This document shows positions 8,370-16,745 of a stretch of DNA of 64,000 bases, in pieces. Numbering within the stretch: the stretch's first letter is position 1; each line of letters starts with the position of its first letter. The stretch spans positions 124,001 through 188,000 of the forward strand of contig NZ_VTWS01000008.1 in assembly GCF_008727875.1 (NCBI RefSeq), written 5' to 3'. This stretch comes from Larkinella humicola. Lineage in GTDB: Bacteria > Bacteroidota > Bacteroidia > Cytophagales > Spirosomataceae. The translations under genes and the position numbers were made by a program. The notes below the pieces were generated by a model. It made no database searches. It was not told the DNA's origin and saw only the letters and a list, made by a program, of their open reading frames with translations.

Positions 8370-8507
8370 ATGAAAAAGCAAGTTTCAAAAATCACGTTGA
8401 AAACCGACAAAATCATCGCTCTGTCGAAAAACCAGGCCCAGAATGTCATCGGTGGTCGCTCTCACCAAACCGCTTCGGCTTGTACCAGCAAAATTTGCGA
8501 ACCGTAA
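8370..8507 (+). CDS. lanA2: Class I lanthipeptide precursor peptide 2
   Basis: A 45-residue peptide with the leader MKKQVSKITLKTDKIIALSK and a double-glycine site at 28-29 (NVIGG). The core RSHQTASACTSKICEP carries two Cys (38, 43). Thr34-Ala-Ser-Ala-Cys38 and Thr39-Ser-Lys-Ile-Cys43 are again two Thr-x3-Cys patterns, so the ring layout of precursor 1 is kept although the other residues differ. Ser31, Ser36 and Ser40 would be left as free hydroxyl or dehydro residues. The peptide is encoded 153 bp upstream of lanB, with a stem-loop between them that may let the precursor be made in excess. Confidence 0.88.
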   Translation: MKKQVSKITLKTDKIIALSKNQAQNVIGGRSHQTASACTSKICEP

Positions 8508-8580
8508 GCAAAACCGGCTTGCGATACGCCTGATCGGAAAATAGATCCGATTCTTCTTTTACCAGTTGAATCGCGAAGCG

Positions 8581-8610
8581 GAACGAAGGGGTGTAAAAGC
8601 TCCTTCGTTC
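8581..8610 (+). terminator. Stem-loop between precursor 2 and lanB, possible attenuator
   Basis: GAACGAAGG at 8581-8589 pairs perfectly with CCTTCGTTC at 8602-8610 around a 12 nt loop. Only a weak pyrimidine tract follows (TTCCC), so it is more likely a partial terminator or an RNA-stabilising hairpin than a full stop. This is a usual arrangement between precursor and modification genes. Confidence 0.5.
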
Positions 8611-8660
8611 TTCCCGTATTACCAGTGCCACACCATACACACACGCTACACTTTCTGGTC

Positions 8661-11600
8661 ATGAAGACGACTGCTTTCGAAACCGCTTTTGTTCGGGTTC
8701 CCCTTGCCGGTTTTGCCGCGATCGACAATCCGGACTGGACCCAGCTTAGCCAGCAACTTCAACATCCGGCTTTCCTTGAAGCCCTCTACATTGCCTCACC
8801 CGCTTTGTACGAAGAAGCGATCCAGTTCGATTTCAGCCGTCAGCCCGACGAAAAATCCCGGCGGGTACTGTATTCATTGATCAAATATTTGTCCCGCTAC
8901 GCCACCCGCTGCACGCCTTTCGGTTTGTTCGGCGGTTTTGCCACCGCGCCCATCGAAACCATCAACTCGAATATCCGTATAGCGGATACCGTTAGCCTGA
9001 AACGGGTCGTTCGGCTCGACATGAATTACCTCTGCGCGCTGGCGCAGGATCTGGAAAAACACCCCGATGTAAAGCCGTATCTCCGTTTTTTTCCGAATTC
9101 GAGCCTGTACGAAATCAATGACCAATACCGCTACGTCACGTATCGGTATGACAAGGGCCAACGGGTTCACCACCTGAGCAGCGCCGAAAAAAGCCCGTAT
9201 CTCGATGCGGTTCTGGAGCATAGCCAACCGGGCGTTTGGGCCGAAAGCCTGTATACGGCTTTAATCAGCGACGAAATCAGTGAAGACGATGCCCGGGATT
9301 TCGTTGAATCGGTGATCGATGCCCAGTTGCTGGTGAGCGAACTGGAGCCGTCGCTGACGGGCGAAAATTTTTTAGTCCAAATTCTGACCATTCTGCAAAC
9401 GATTGGCAGCCAGCATCCTTCTGATGAAATCGCCCGGATTGTGGCGTTGTTGCAGGAGGTTACCGTTGATCTGAAAACCCTGGAAAGTGGGGAGCACGAG
9501 ACTTCAATCGAACTACTAAGCCAGGTAGAGCACAAACTGAGCCACCTGTCTACCCCGTTCGACCGCAAAGTTCTCTTCCAGATCGACACCTATTTACCCA
9601 CGCTCTCCGGCCAGTTGAACCGGGGACTTCTCAATAAATTAGTCGCCAAAATTCCAACGCTCCTCAAACTGACTACCACCAGTGAGGGAGCGTTGGATGA
9701 CTTCAGAAACCGCTTTACCGAAAAATACGAAGACGAAGAAATCCCGCTGGTCGTCGCGCTCGACCCCGAAATTGGAATTGGTTTCCCGGCCGATCAGGAG
9801 TCCTTCGACGATTCCCCGCTGGTGGACGGCGTGGCGGCTGGCTCACGGGCCAAAGCCAAAAAGACCTGGACGGTGGCTCCCGAACAGGCGTTTTTGTTCC
9901 AGAAAGTAGCGGAAGCCCAACTTCACCGCACCGCCCGGATTGCCATTACGGAAGAGGATCTGTTGGCCATTGAACCCGCCCGGCCCAACCTGCCGCCCAC
10001 GAATGCCGCCATGTTTTCAGTCATTCGCGAGAACGGGCGGGAAACGCTGGTGCTCGATAGTTTTGGCGGAACCACCGGCACGTCATTGCTGGGCCGTTTT
10101 GGTCATACCGATCCCTCCATTTTGAACCTGATTCAGCAGATCAGCGACGCCGAGGATGCGATCCGGCCCGATGTGATTTTTGCCGACATTATTCACCTGC
10201 CCGAAGCCCGAACCGGCAACATTATTATCCGACCGCAACTGAAAAACTACCAGATTCCGTACTTGGGCAAGGCGTCGGTTGACAGCGAACACCAGATTCC
10301 GGTGACGGATTTGGTGATTCGGGTGGTGGGAAACCGCGTGGTGTTGCGGTCGAAGTTGCTCAACAAAACCATCGTTCCCCAGCTTTCCAACGCCCATCAT
10401 TACGCCCAGACCAATTCGCTGGATGTCTATCATTTCCTGTGCGCCCTGCAAAATCAGGCCATTCGGCCGTGGTTGGGTTTGTCGCTGGGGCCGGTCAATT
10501 CGGTGTTTGTCTACGTTCCCCGCATAGTTCTCGACAACATCGTTCTGTCGGAAGCCCGCTGGAATTGCCGCGCGCAGCAGGTCAAACCACTGGTGACGGC
10601 GTTCAAAAAGGCAGACTGGCCGGGTCTGAAAACCGAGATTGACCGCTGGCGCGACCAGTACGGCATTCCCCGGCACATTTGCCTGCTGGACTACGACAAC
10701 GAATTGTACGTGGATCTGGAAAATCGGTGGCTGGCCGAAACGTTCGTTAACGAGATCAAATCGCAGGACCAGTTTCAAATCAAGGAGTTTCTGTTCCGGG
10801 CCGACAATGCCATTACACAGTCGCCAGCGGGCTGGCACACGAATCAGTTTGTGGTGGCTTTTAAAAACGAGCCGGATTTGCCAGCCTTTACCCCTAAATC
10901 CCCTAAAGGGGACTTTGCAAATCTGGATTTTGCCGCGTCCAAGTCCCCTTTAGGGGATTTAGGGGCAATGCCAGGGTCGCGCACGACTTTAGGGGCAACA
11001 GTAAACCGCAAATTCTTCGCCGGTTCCGAATGGCTCTATTACAAGATTTACACCGGGATCAAAACCGCCGATGCGATCCTGACGACGGTGTTGCATCCGC
11101 TGGCCGAACGGTTTGCCGAGCGCGGCTGGACCGACCGGTTTTTCTTTATCCGCTACGGTGATCCGCACTTCCACATCCGGTTCCGCTGCCACGTCATCGA
11201 CCCGGCTTTTCTGGGGACGATCATTCAGGAATTGCACGATGCGCTGGCCCCTTTTCTGGCCTCCAACGTGATCACCGCCATTAAGAACGACACCTACAAC
11301 CGCGAACTGGAACGCTACGGACGTAATTCCATCGACGCCGTGGAGAACTATTTTCACCGGGACAGTCAAACGATTCTGCACTTCCTGAGCCTGATCGAAG
11401 GGTCGGAAGGCGAAGAATGCCGGTGGCGGTTTGGCATGAAACTCATCGACACGCTGCTGGACGAGATCGGTTTTGACCTGAAACAGAAACTGGATTTTGC
11501 GGACGAAAAAGCCGCTCAATTCGGTCAGGAATTTGGCTACAACTCGGTATTGAAAAAGCAAATGGATACGCGGTACAAAGAAATTGAAACCGCCATCACA

Positions 11601-11903
11601 GAGCTGTGGGCTGAAACCAACGAGGATCACCAGTTTTTCTACGAACTGAACCAACAACATCGGGAAACATTACGGCCCTTTATCCAGACCATTCTTCAAC
11701 TGAAAGAACAGAATCAACTGGAAATTCCCCTGACATCGTTGTTGGGCAGTCTGATTCACATGACCACCAACCGGTTGTTCCGCACCCGGCAGCGGTTTGT
11801 CGAATATTCGCTCTACTACCACCTCCACAAGTACTACCGGACTACGTATGGCCGCACGGTTCTGGCGAAGAAAAACGCTCTACTCGAAGCCGTAACGTTT
11901 TAG
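8661..11903 (+). CDS. lanB: Full-length class I lanthipeptide dehydratase LanB
   Basis: Dehydrates Ser and Thr of the precursor core by tRNA-Glu-dependent glutamylation followed by glutamate elimination. The ATG at 8661 (MKTTAFETAF) is preferred over the upstream frame from 8625. The protein has 1080 residues, like NisB. The N-terminal glutamylation domain (about 1-740) shows ATRCTPFGLFGGFA at 81-94, GQLNRGLLNKLVAKIP and the later HICLLDYDNELYVDLENRW. The C-terminal SpaB_C elimination domain starts near SEWLYYKIYTG and has RYGDPHFHIRFR. Both are in one chain, unlike the split dehydratases of pinensin-type clusters. About 37 residues at the junction (about 742-779; KSPKGDF, SPLGDLGA) come from a palindromic repeat inserted in frame. 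Translation is probably coupled to the exporter gene 2 nt downstream. Confidence 0.95.
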   Translation: MKTTAFETAFVRVPLAGFAAIDNPDWTQLSQQLQHPAFLEALYIASPALYEEAIQFDFSRQPDEKSRRVLYSLIKYLSRYATRCTPFGLFGGFATAPIETINSNIRIADTVSLKRVVRLDMNYLCALAQDLEKHPDVKPYLRFFPNSSLYEINDQYRYVTYRYDKGQRVHHLSSAEKSPYLDAVLEHSQPGVWAESLYTALISDEISEDDARDFVESVIDAQLLVSELEPSLTGENFLVQILTILQTIGSQHPSDEIARIVALLQEVTVDLKTLESGEHETSIELLSQVEHKLSHLSTPFDRKVLFQIDTYLPTLSGQLNRGLLNKLVAKIPTLLKLTTTSEGALDDFRNRFTEKYEDEEIPLVVALDPEIGIGFPADQESFDDSPLVDGVAAGSRAKAKKTWTVAPEQAFLFQKVAEAQLHRTARIAITEEDLLAIEPARPNLPPTNAAMFSVIRENGRETLVLDSFGGTTGTSLLGRFGHTDPSILNLIQQISDAEDAIRPDVIFADIIHLPEARTGNIIIRPQLKNYQIPYLGKASVDSEHQIPVTDLVIRVVGNRVVLRSKLLNKTIVPQLSNAHHYAQTNSLDVYHFLCALQNQAIRPWLGLSLGPVNSVFVYVPRIVLDNIVLSEARWNCRAQQVKPLVTAFKKADWPGLKTEIDRWRDQYGIPRHICLLDYDNELYVDLENRWLAETFVNEIKSQDQFQIKEFLFRADNAITQSPAGWHTNQFVVAFKNEPDLPAFTPKSPKGDFANLDFAASKSPLGDLGAMPGSRTTLGATVNRKFFAGSEWLYYKIYTGIKTADAILTTVLHPLAERFAERGWTDRFFFIRYGDPHFHIRFRCHVIDPAFLGTIIQELHDALAPFLASNVITAIKNDTYNRELERYGRNSIDAVENYFHRDSQTILHFLSLIEGSEGEECRWRFGMKLIDTLLDEIGFDLKQKLDFADEKAAQFGQEFGYNSVLKKQMDTRYKEIETAITELWAETNEDHQFFYELNQQHRETLRPFIQTILQLKEQNQLEIPLTSLLGSLIHMTTNRLFRTRQRFVEYSLYYHLHKYYRTTYGRTVLAKKNALLEAVTF
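10891..10965. repeat. Perfect palindromic repeat element inserted in lanB
   Basis: Arms 10891-10915 and 10941-10965 are exact 25 nt reverse complements around a 25 nt loop. The core word CCCCTAAAGGGG is a palindrome like that of the intergenic element at 4012-4081. A further partial copy of the end (TTTAGGGGCAA at 10958-10968) recurs at 10988-10998. The reading frame stays open through the element, which encodes low-complexity PKSPKGDF and KSPLGDLGA. It sits exactly between the two catalytic domains of LanB. Confidence 0.92.
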
Positions 11904-11905
11904 CC

Positions 11906-14149
11906 ATGAAACCAATGAAAAACGTTTTGAGAACCATTCTGGGTGGAAAAATGAGCCCTTATGCGCTGGTAGACCGGTTTCCGCACCTCGATCAGAGCGC
12001 CGGGATGGATTGCGGCCCCACCTGTCTGGCGATGGTTTTCAAGCATTACGGCGCGCAGGACGTTCGGCACCAACTGACCAAACTGGCCGAAATCAACACC
12101 GAAGGAAGCAGTTTGTATGACCTGATGGAGATTTCGGAAAGCTTCGGTTTCAAGGCGGAAGGTTACGAACTGGATTATCCCTATTTACAGAAGATTCAAC
12201 TGCCGTGCATCGCCCATTACGAGGGCCAGCATTTCGTGGTGGTGTACGAAGCCACGGATGCTTACGTGCGCGTGGCCGATCCGGCTTTTGGCAAGGCCCG
12301 GTACGAAAAAGACGAATTCTGCAATAAATTCAGCGGTATTGTTCTGGAGTTAAAACCGACCTCAACGTTTTTCGAAAACACGGAACTGGAGGAAGTTGCC
12401 AACGAACACAAGGCGAAAAAGGCGTCGGTTTTCCGGCAATTGTATTTCCCGATTCTGAAGGAAGGCAAGCGCGTGCTGGCCGAAATTTTCCTGTTTTCGC
12501 TGGTGCTCGAACTCGTCGGGCTGGTGTTGCCGCTGTTTACGCAAACGATGCTCGACAACGTGTTGATCAACCAGAACAAAAAGCTGCTGGTCGGGATTCT
12601 GGCGGGTTTGATGCTGGTTTTTGTCGTGCAGGTCGTGCTGACCTACGGGCGCAGTATGCTGATGATGCACTACCGGTTCCGCTTCGAAACCGAGTTCATG
12701 GGCAAGTTTTTCGAACGGCTGATTTCGCTGAAACAGAAGTATTACGACAGCCGCAAGCGCGAAGAATTCATGTCGCGGTTTCAGGAAGGCATCGGTATCC
12801 GGGCGCTGACCAATCCAATCATCATCCAGCAGTTTCTGGATGTGTTTTTCATGCTGATCTACTTCCCGATTCTCTTCGGTTTCAACACGCAACTGGCGAC
12901 CATCGCGCTGGTGTGTTTCGTGGCCTATGGGTTGACGACGGTTTATTTTATCCCGATCATTAAAAACCTGCGGTCGAAAGTATACCACAAAAATCAGGCG
13001 TCACTGGGCGGTTTTCTGGATACGGTTCTGGGCATCAAAACCGTCAAACTGCTATCGCTCGAAAAATACAAACTCGTTCGCTGGAAACAGCTTCACCGCG
13101 AATCGATCAATTCGGTGATGGCCGACGAGGAAAAGCAGATTTTGATCAACTCCATGCAGCGGCTGATTTTCATTTTCAGCCAGATTGCGGTGTATTGGGT
13201 CGGTGCGTACCAGATTTTTACGGGTGAACTCACGATTGGTCAATACATGGCGTTTACGGCCATTTTCATGATTCTGATGAACTCGATCAACAGCGTCAGT
13301 ATGCTCTGGATGATGGTGACGCAACTCAGTGTCAGCTTCGGAAAAGTCAACGAGATTTTTCTGGAAGACGAAGAATCCGCGAATGTTCAGGAGCAGGTTT
13401 CCCGGTTTTCAGGGAAGTCCATCCGCTTCAACAACGTTTCGTTTCGCTACCAGCAGAAAGACGCGAAGTACGTGTTGAAGAACCTGAACTGCGAAATCCG
13501 GCAGGGCGAACGCATCGGAATTGTCGGACGAAACGGCACCGGAAAATCCACCTTCGTCAAACTGCTGATGAACCTCTATCCCGACTACGAAGGCCAAATC
13601 TTTTGCGACGACACCGAACTGCGGAACATTCACCCGAAAACACTCCGGAAACACGTTCACCTGTTTCCGCAGGACACCTACGTTTTCAACGATACCATCA
13701 AGGAAAACATCCGCTGCGCCAACCTGTCGGCTTCGATGGAGCAAATCGCGGAAGCCGCCCAACTGGCGGATTTGCACCCGTTTGTCAAAGCGAATCATTT
13801 GGGCTATAACCACATGATCGGCAGCTTTGGCAGCAACCTGTCGGGCGGACAGGTTTTGAAGATCGGTTTTGCCCGGCTTTTCGTGGCCGACCAACCCGAC
13901 ATCATCATTCTCGACGAAGCCAGCAGCGCGCTGGATGTGGAAACGGAACGCCAGATTCTGGACAACATTTACGAGCGGTTTAAAGGCAAGACCATCATTT
14001 CCATTGCGCACCGGCTGCACACGCTCAAAAACGTGGACCGGATTCTGGTTTTCGACGGCGGCACCATCGCCGAACAAGGCAACCACAGCGAACTAATTGA
14101 TAAACAAGGCATTTACTACGATTTCATCAAAACGTACATCGACTATTAA
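11906..14149 (+). CDS. lanT: ABC exporter with C39 leader peptidase domain
   Basis: Inner-membrane peptidase-ABC exporter of 747 residues that should remove the double-glycine leaders of both precursors and export the modified peptides. The N-terminal C39 domain has Gln30, catalytic Cys36 (MDCGPTC), His109 and Asp125. About six membrane helices follow (roughly 185-480). The nucleotide-binding domain has Walker A GRNGTGKS (541-548), the signature LSGGQ (645-649), Walker B with Asp670-Glu671 in ILDEASSALD, and the H-loop His702. The stop is followed after 3 nt by the HlyD-like gene. All catalytic residues are intact. No separate leader protease or dedicated immunity transporter is encoded nearby, so the exporter may also give self-protection (inference). 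Confidence 0.95.
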   Translation: MKPMKNVLRTILGGKMSPYALVDRFPHLDQSAGMDCGPTCLAMVFKHYGAQDVRHQLTKLAEINTEGSSLYDLMEISESFGFKAEGYELDYPYLQKIQLPCIAHYEGQHFVVVYEATDAYVRVADPAFGKARYEKDEFCNKFSGIVLELKPTSTFFENTELEEVANEHKAKKASVFRQLYFPILKEGKRVLAEIFLFSLVLELVGLVLPLFTQTMLDNVLINQNKKLLVGILAGLMLVFVVQVVLTYGRSMLMMHYRFRFETEFMGKFFERLISLKQKYYDSRKREEFMSRFQEGIGIRALTNPIIIQQFLDVFFMLIYFPILFGFNTQLATIALVCFVAYGLTTVYFIPIIKNLRSKVYHKNQASLGGFLDTVLGIKTVKLLSLEKYKLVRWKQLHRESINSVMADEEKQILINSMQRLIFIFSQIAVYWVGAYQIFTGELTIGQYMAFTAIFMILMNSINSVSMLWMMVTQLSVSFGKVNEIFLEDEESANVQEQVSRFSGKSIRFNNVSFRYQQKDAKYVLKNLNCEIRQGERIGIVGRNGTGKSTFVKLLMNLYPDYEGQIFCDDTELRNIHPKTLRKHVHLFPQDTYVFNDTIKENIRCANLSASMEQIAEAAQLADLHPFVKANHLGYNHMIGSFGSNLSGGQVLKIGFARLFVADQPDIIILDEASSALDVETERQILDNIYERFKGKTIISIAHRLHTLKNVDRILVFDGGTIAEQGNHSELIDKQGIYYDFIKTYIDY

Positions 14150-14152
14150 ATC

Positions 14153-15424
14153 ATGAACCCGTTGTTAGCTGATCTGGAAATCACCCAGTTCGAGAATTTA
14201 TACCACGTCGATGATGCGCCCATTGCCGACGTTCGCCAGCGGATTTTGAGTCGTCTGGGCTGGTTTGCGGTTTTGTTGACGGTGGTCGGTGGCGCGATGG
14301 GTTTTGTCATTGAATTTCCGGACATGATTGCCGTGCCGTTCGTGGTCAAATCCGAAGTGGCCGAAGCAATGTACCGGTTTCCTTCGACGATTTACGTGGA
14401 AAAAACCTTCGTCAAACCGGGTCAAACCGTGGCCGCCGGAGCGCCTTTGCTGGAAGTAAGTGCCCCGGATGTGGCCGCGCTGGTGGCCGATTTCTCCGCA
14501 GCCAACACGGCGGTCGGTCAATACGAAAAATACCGGACGGTTTCGGCCAGCAAAGAACAGCAGATCATTGAGTTGACAATGGCGCAGATTCGGGAAGACA
14601 TCCGGCTGAAAGAAACGCAGATCGACGTTCAAAGGAACAAATGGGCGTCGGAACTGGTGAAGCTGAAGTTTGAGCAGGAAGACGCGCAGCGGATTTTCAA
14701 AATCAACCAGGATTTATACCGCACTGGCGACATCAGCAAAAACGACCTGAATGCTTACGAGGCCACTTGGTTGCGGGCGCAATCCGCCTACCAGTCGGGG
14801 ACGCAGAATTTCGGGCAGGAAGAACGAACGTTGCGCCAGCAAATCGAGACCAAACGGCTGGAAATGGTAAGCCTGGAAAAGCAGCTAACCAAAAAAGATA
14901 CCGACTTCCGGGGCGAGGGCGCGCAGCTCCGCAGCTCGCTGGATGCGATGCACAAACGCATTGAAGGGCGGTTTGGGAAGTATGAAATTACGGCCAACAA
15001 CCATTTGATTCTGAAAGCCGAGCGAGCCGGTACGGTTTCGTTTGTCTTCGACGGCGAGAAGGAAGCCGCAGCCAGTTCGATTGTCCTCAAACTGATTTAC
15101 AAGGAAGCGCCCCTGTACGCCTACACGCAGGTGAATTCGTCGCGCATCGGGCAGGTGCAAGTCGGGCAGCCGGTAATTCTGAAACTGGATGCCTTCCCGG
15201 TGTACGAATGGGGAACCGTGCGCGGCCGGGTGAGCCAGGTTTCGATTACGCCCGACGAGAAGGGCCTCTTCAACGTTCAGGTGCAACTCACCGATTATCA
15301 ACGACTTGATAAGCGCATCCAAATTGGTATGCAGGGAAATTGCAACATCATTTTCGACGAACGAACGCTGTATGAGTACACGTTCCGAAACTTCAAAAAA
15401 GTAGCCACCGAACTCACGGAGTAA
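14153..15424 (+). CDS. HlyD-family membrane fusion protein
   Basis: Periplasmic adaptor of 423 residues that links the C39 exporter to an outer-membrane channel. A short cytosolic N-terminus and one membrane helix (about 38-60) precede a biotinyl-lipoyl-like half domain (VEKTFVKPGQTVAAGAPLLEV), a long coiled-coil hairpin (about 115-265), the second lipoyl half and a beta-barrel domain (IGQVQVGQPVILKLDAFP). It starts 3 nt after the exporter gene, so both are translated together. Its presence implies that the product leaves the cell through both membranes; the outer-membrane TolC-type component is not encoded in the window. Confidence 0.93.
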   Translation: MNPLLADLEITQFENLYHVDDAPIADVRQRILSRLGWFAVLLTVVGGAMGFVIEFPDMIAVPFVVKSEVAEAMYRFPSTIYVEKTFVKPGQTVAAGAPLLEVSAPDVAALVADFSAANTAVGQYEKYRTVSASKEQQIIELTMAQIREDIRLKETQIDVQRNKWASELVKLKFEQEDAQRIFKINQDLYRTGDISKNDLNAYEATWLRAQSAYQSGTQNFGQEERTLRQQIETKRLEMVSLEKQLTKKDTDFRGEGAQLRSSLDAMHKRIEGRFGKYEITANNHLILKAERAGTVSFVFDGEKEAAASSIVLKLIYKEAPLYAYTQVNSSRIGQVQVGQPVILKLDAFPVYEWGTVRGRVSQVSITPDEKGLFNVQVQLTDYQRLDKRIQIGMQGNCNIIFDERTLYEYTFRNFKKVATELTE

Positions 15425-15433
15425 TTACCAGCC

Positions 15434-16639
15434 ATGAACGCACTGTTGACCGATACCCAAACCCGGATTGAAACGGAACTCCACCGACTATACGATACTG
15501 TGGCGGCCGAACCGGTGGCCGAAAACCCGTCGCTGTTATCGGGGCAGGTCGGCTACGCGATTTTTGAAGCGTATTACCAGCGTCAGTTCGGATTAACCGA
15601 CAACAGTCGGGTCTGGGAACGACTCAGTGCGGGCATCGACGCCATTCAATCGGGGGCCGTCGATCACACCTTCGCGGGCGGCATTTCGGGCATTGCCTGG
15701 GGTTTTCTGCACCTTCACAACCACGGTTTTCTGGCCGACAGTCAGGATGATCCGCAGGAAATTGTGGCCGCGCTCGACGAACCGCTCTTTCTGCTTTCGA
15801 TGGACGACCTGAGCAAAGGCCGTTTCGATTATTTACACGCCGGTTTAGGAGCTTGTCTGTATTTCCTGGAACGCCCTCGTACGCCCGAAATCGTCTATTA
15901 TTTGACGGAAATCGTCGCCCAGCTGGATAGAATAGCCATCAAAAAAACCGACGGATCGATCACCTGGCACTTTCGAAATTTTAACAACCCCGCCGATGAG
16001 TCGGTTTCCTACAACCCGGGCTTGTCGCACGGCACGGCCAGCATCGTCGCTCTCCTGAGTCTGCTGTACCAGAATGGCTACGCCTGGCCGCAATGCGCCC
16101 GATTGGTTGAAGGCGGTTTGCAGTGGTTGTGGAGCGTCCGCAACACCGACCATCCGGCGGTATTTCCCAGACAACTTCTGGATGATCAAACCCGGGATGA
16201 CTTCAGTCGGCTGGCGTGGTGTTACGGCGATCCGGGCATCGCGCACACGTTTCAACTGGCGGGTGAAATCGTTGGGAATATCCGCTGGAAACAGATCGCA
16301 GAACACACGATGCTGAAAGCCGCTATCCGTCGCAGCCGGAAAGAAACGCTGGTGTCCGACACGGGTTTTTGCCACGGCTCAAGTGGACTCGGCCACCTGT
16401 TTTCCAAATTTGCCAAATGGTACCCGAACCCGGTTTTCGACGAAACCGCCCGGTACTGGCTGGATGCCACCTTGAACCAGGCCCTGCCCTCCCCGGAAAT
16501 CGACGGGGTGTCGTCCGTTACGCCCCTTCCCAATCGCGGAGAACGCTGTTTGCTGGAAGGTGACGCCAGCGTAGGGATGGTTTTGCTGTCACAACTCGGC
16601 GCGAATCCGGCCTGGGAGCGGTTTTTACTGATGCGGTGA
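15434..16639 (+). CDS. lanC: Lanthipeptide cyclase LanC
   Basis: Zinc-dependent cyclase of 401 residues that adds Cys thiols to dehydro residues to close the (methyl)lanthionine rings. The LanC-type alpha/alpha barrel is indicated by repeated GLSHGTAS-like turns: His199 in LSHGTA, the zinc ligand Cys263 in WCYGDPG, and the zinc ligands Cys313-His314 in CHGSSGLGH. All three zinc ligands are intact. It is the last gene of the tight series lanB, exporter, HlyD, lanC, with 9 nt between HlyD and lanC. The following gene starts 106 bp later and appears unrelated. Confidence 0.94.
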   Translation: MNALLTDTQTRIETELHRLYDTVAAEPVAENPSLLSGQVGYAIFEAYYQRQFGLTDNSRVWERLSAGIDAIQSGAVDHTFAGGISGIAWGFLHLHNHGFLADSQDDPQEIVAALDEPLFLLSMDDLSKGRFDYLHAGLGACLYFLERPRTPEIVYYLTEIVAQLDRIAIKKTDGSITWHFRNFNNPADESVSYNPGLSHGTASIVALLSLLYQNGYAWPQCARLVEGGLQWLWSVRNTDHPAVFPRQLLDDQTRDDFSRLAWCYGDPGIAHTFQLAGEIVGNIRWKQIAEHTMLKAAIRRSRKETLVSDTGFCHGSSGLGHLFSKFAKWYPNPVFDETARYWLDATLNQALPSPEIDGVSSVTPLPNRGERCLLEGDASVGMVLLSQLGANPAWERFLLMR

Positions 16640-16745
16640 CTTCTATAGGGCTAAGCTGGTAACTGAAAAATAGAAAAACCGGCTACATCATTGATCTTAT
16701 CCTTTATCTTCGTGGATGAAAACCAGATGAAGGGACAACTACTCA

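Noticed and set aside
4012-10965. Insertion sequence linking the palindromes at 4012-4081 and 10891-10965
   Set aside because: No transposase gene lies between or near them; they are treated as REP-like repeats.
11906-11950. Double-glycine-like N-terminus of the exporter (LRTILGG) as a fused precursor
   Set aside because: Too short for a leader, with no Cys-containing core before the C39 domain; read as an ordinary N-terminal extension.
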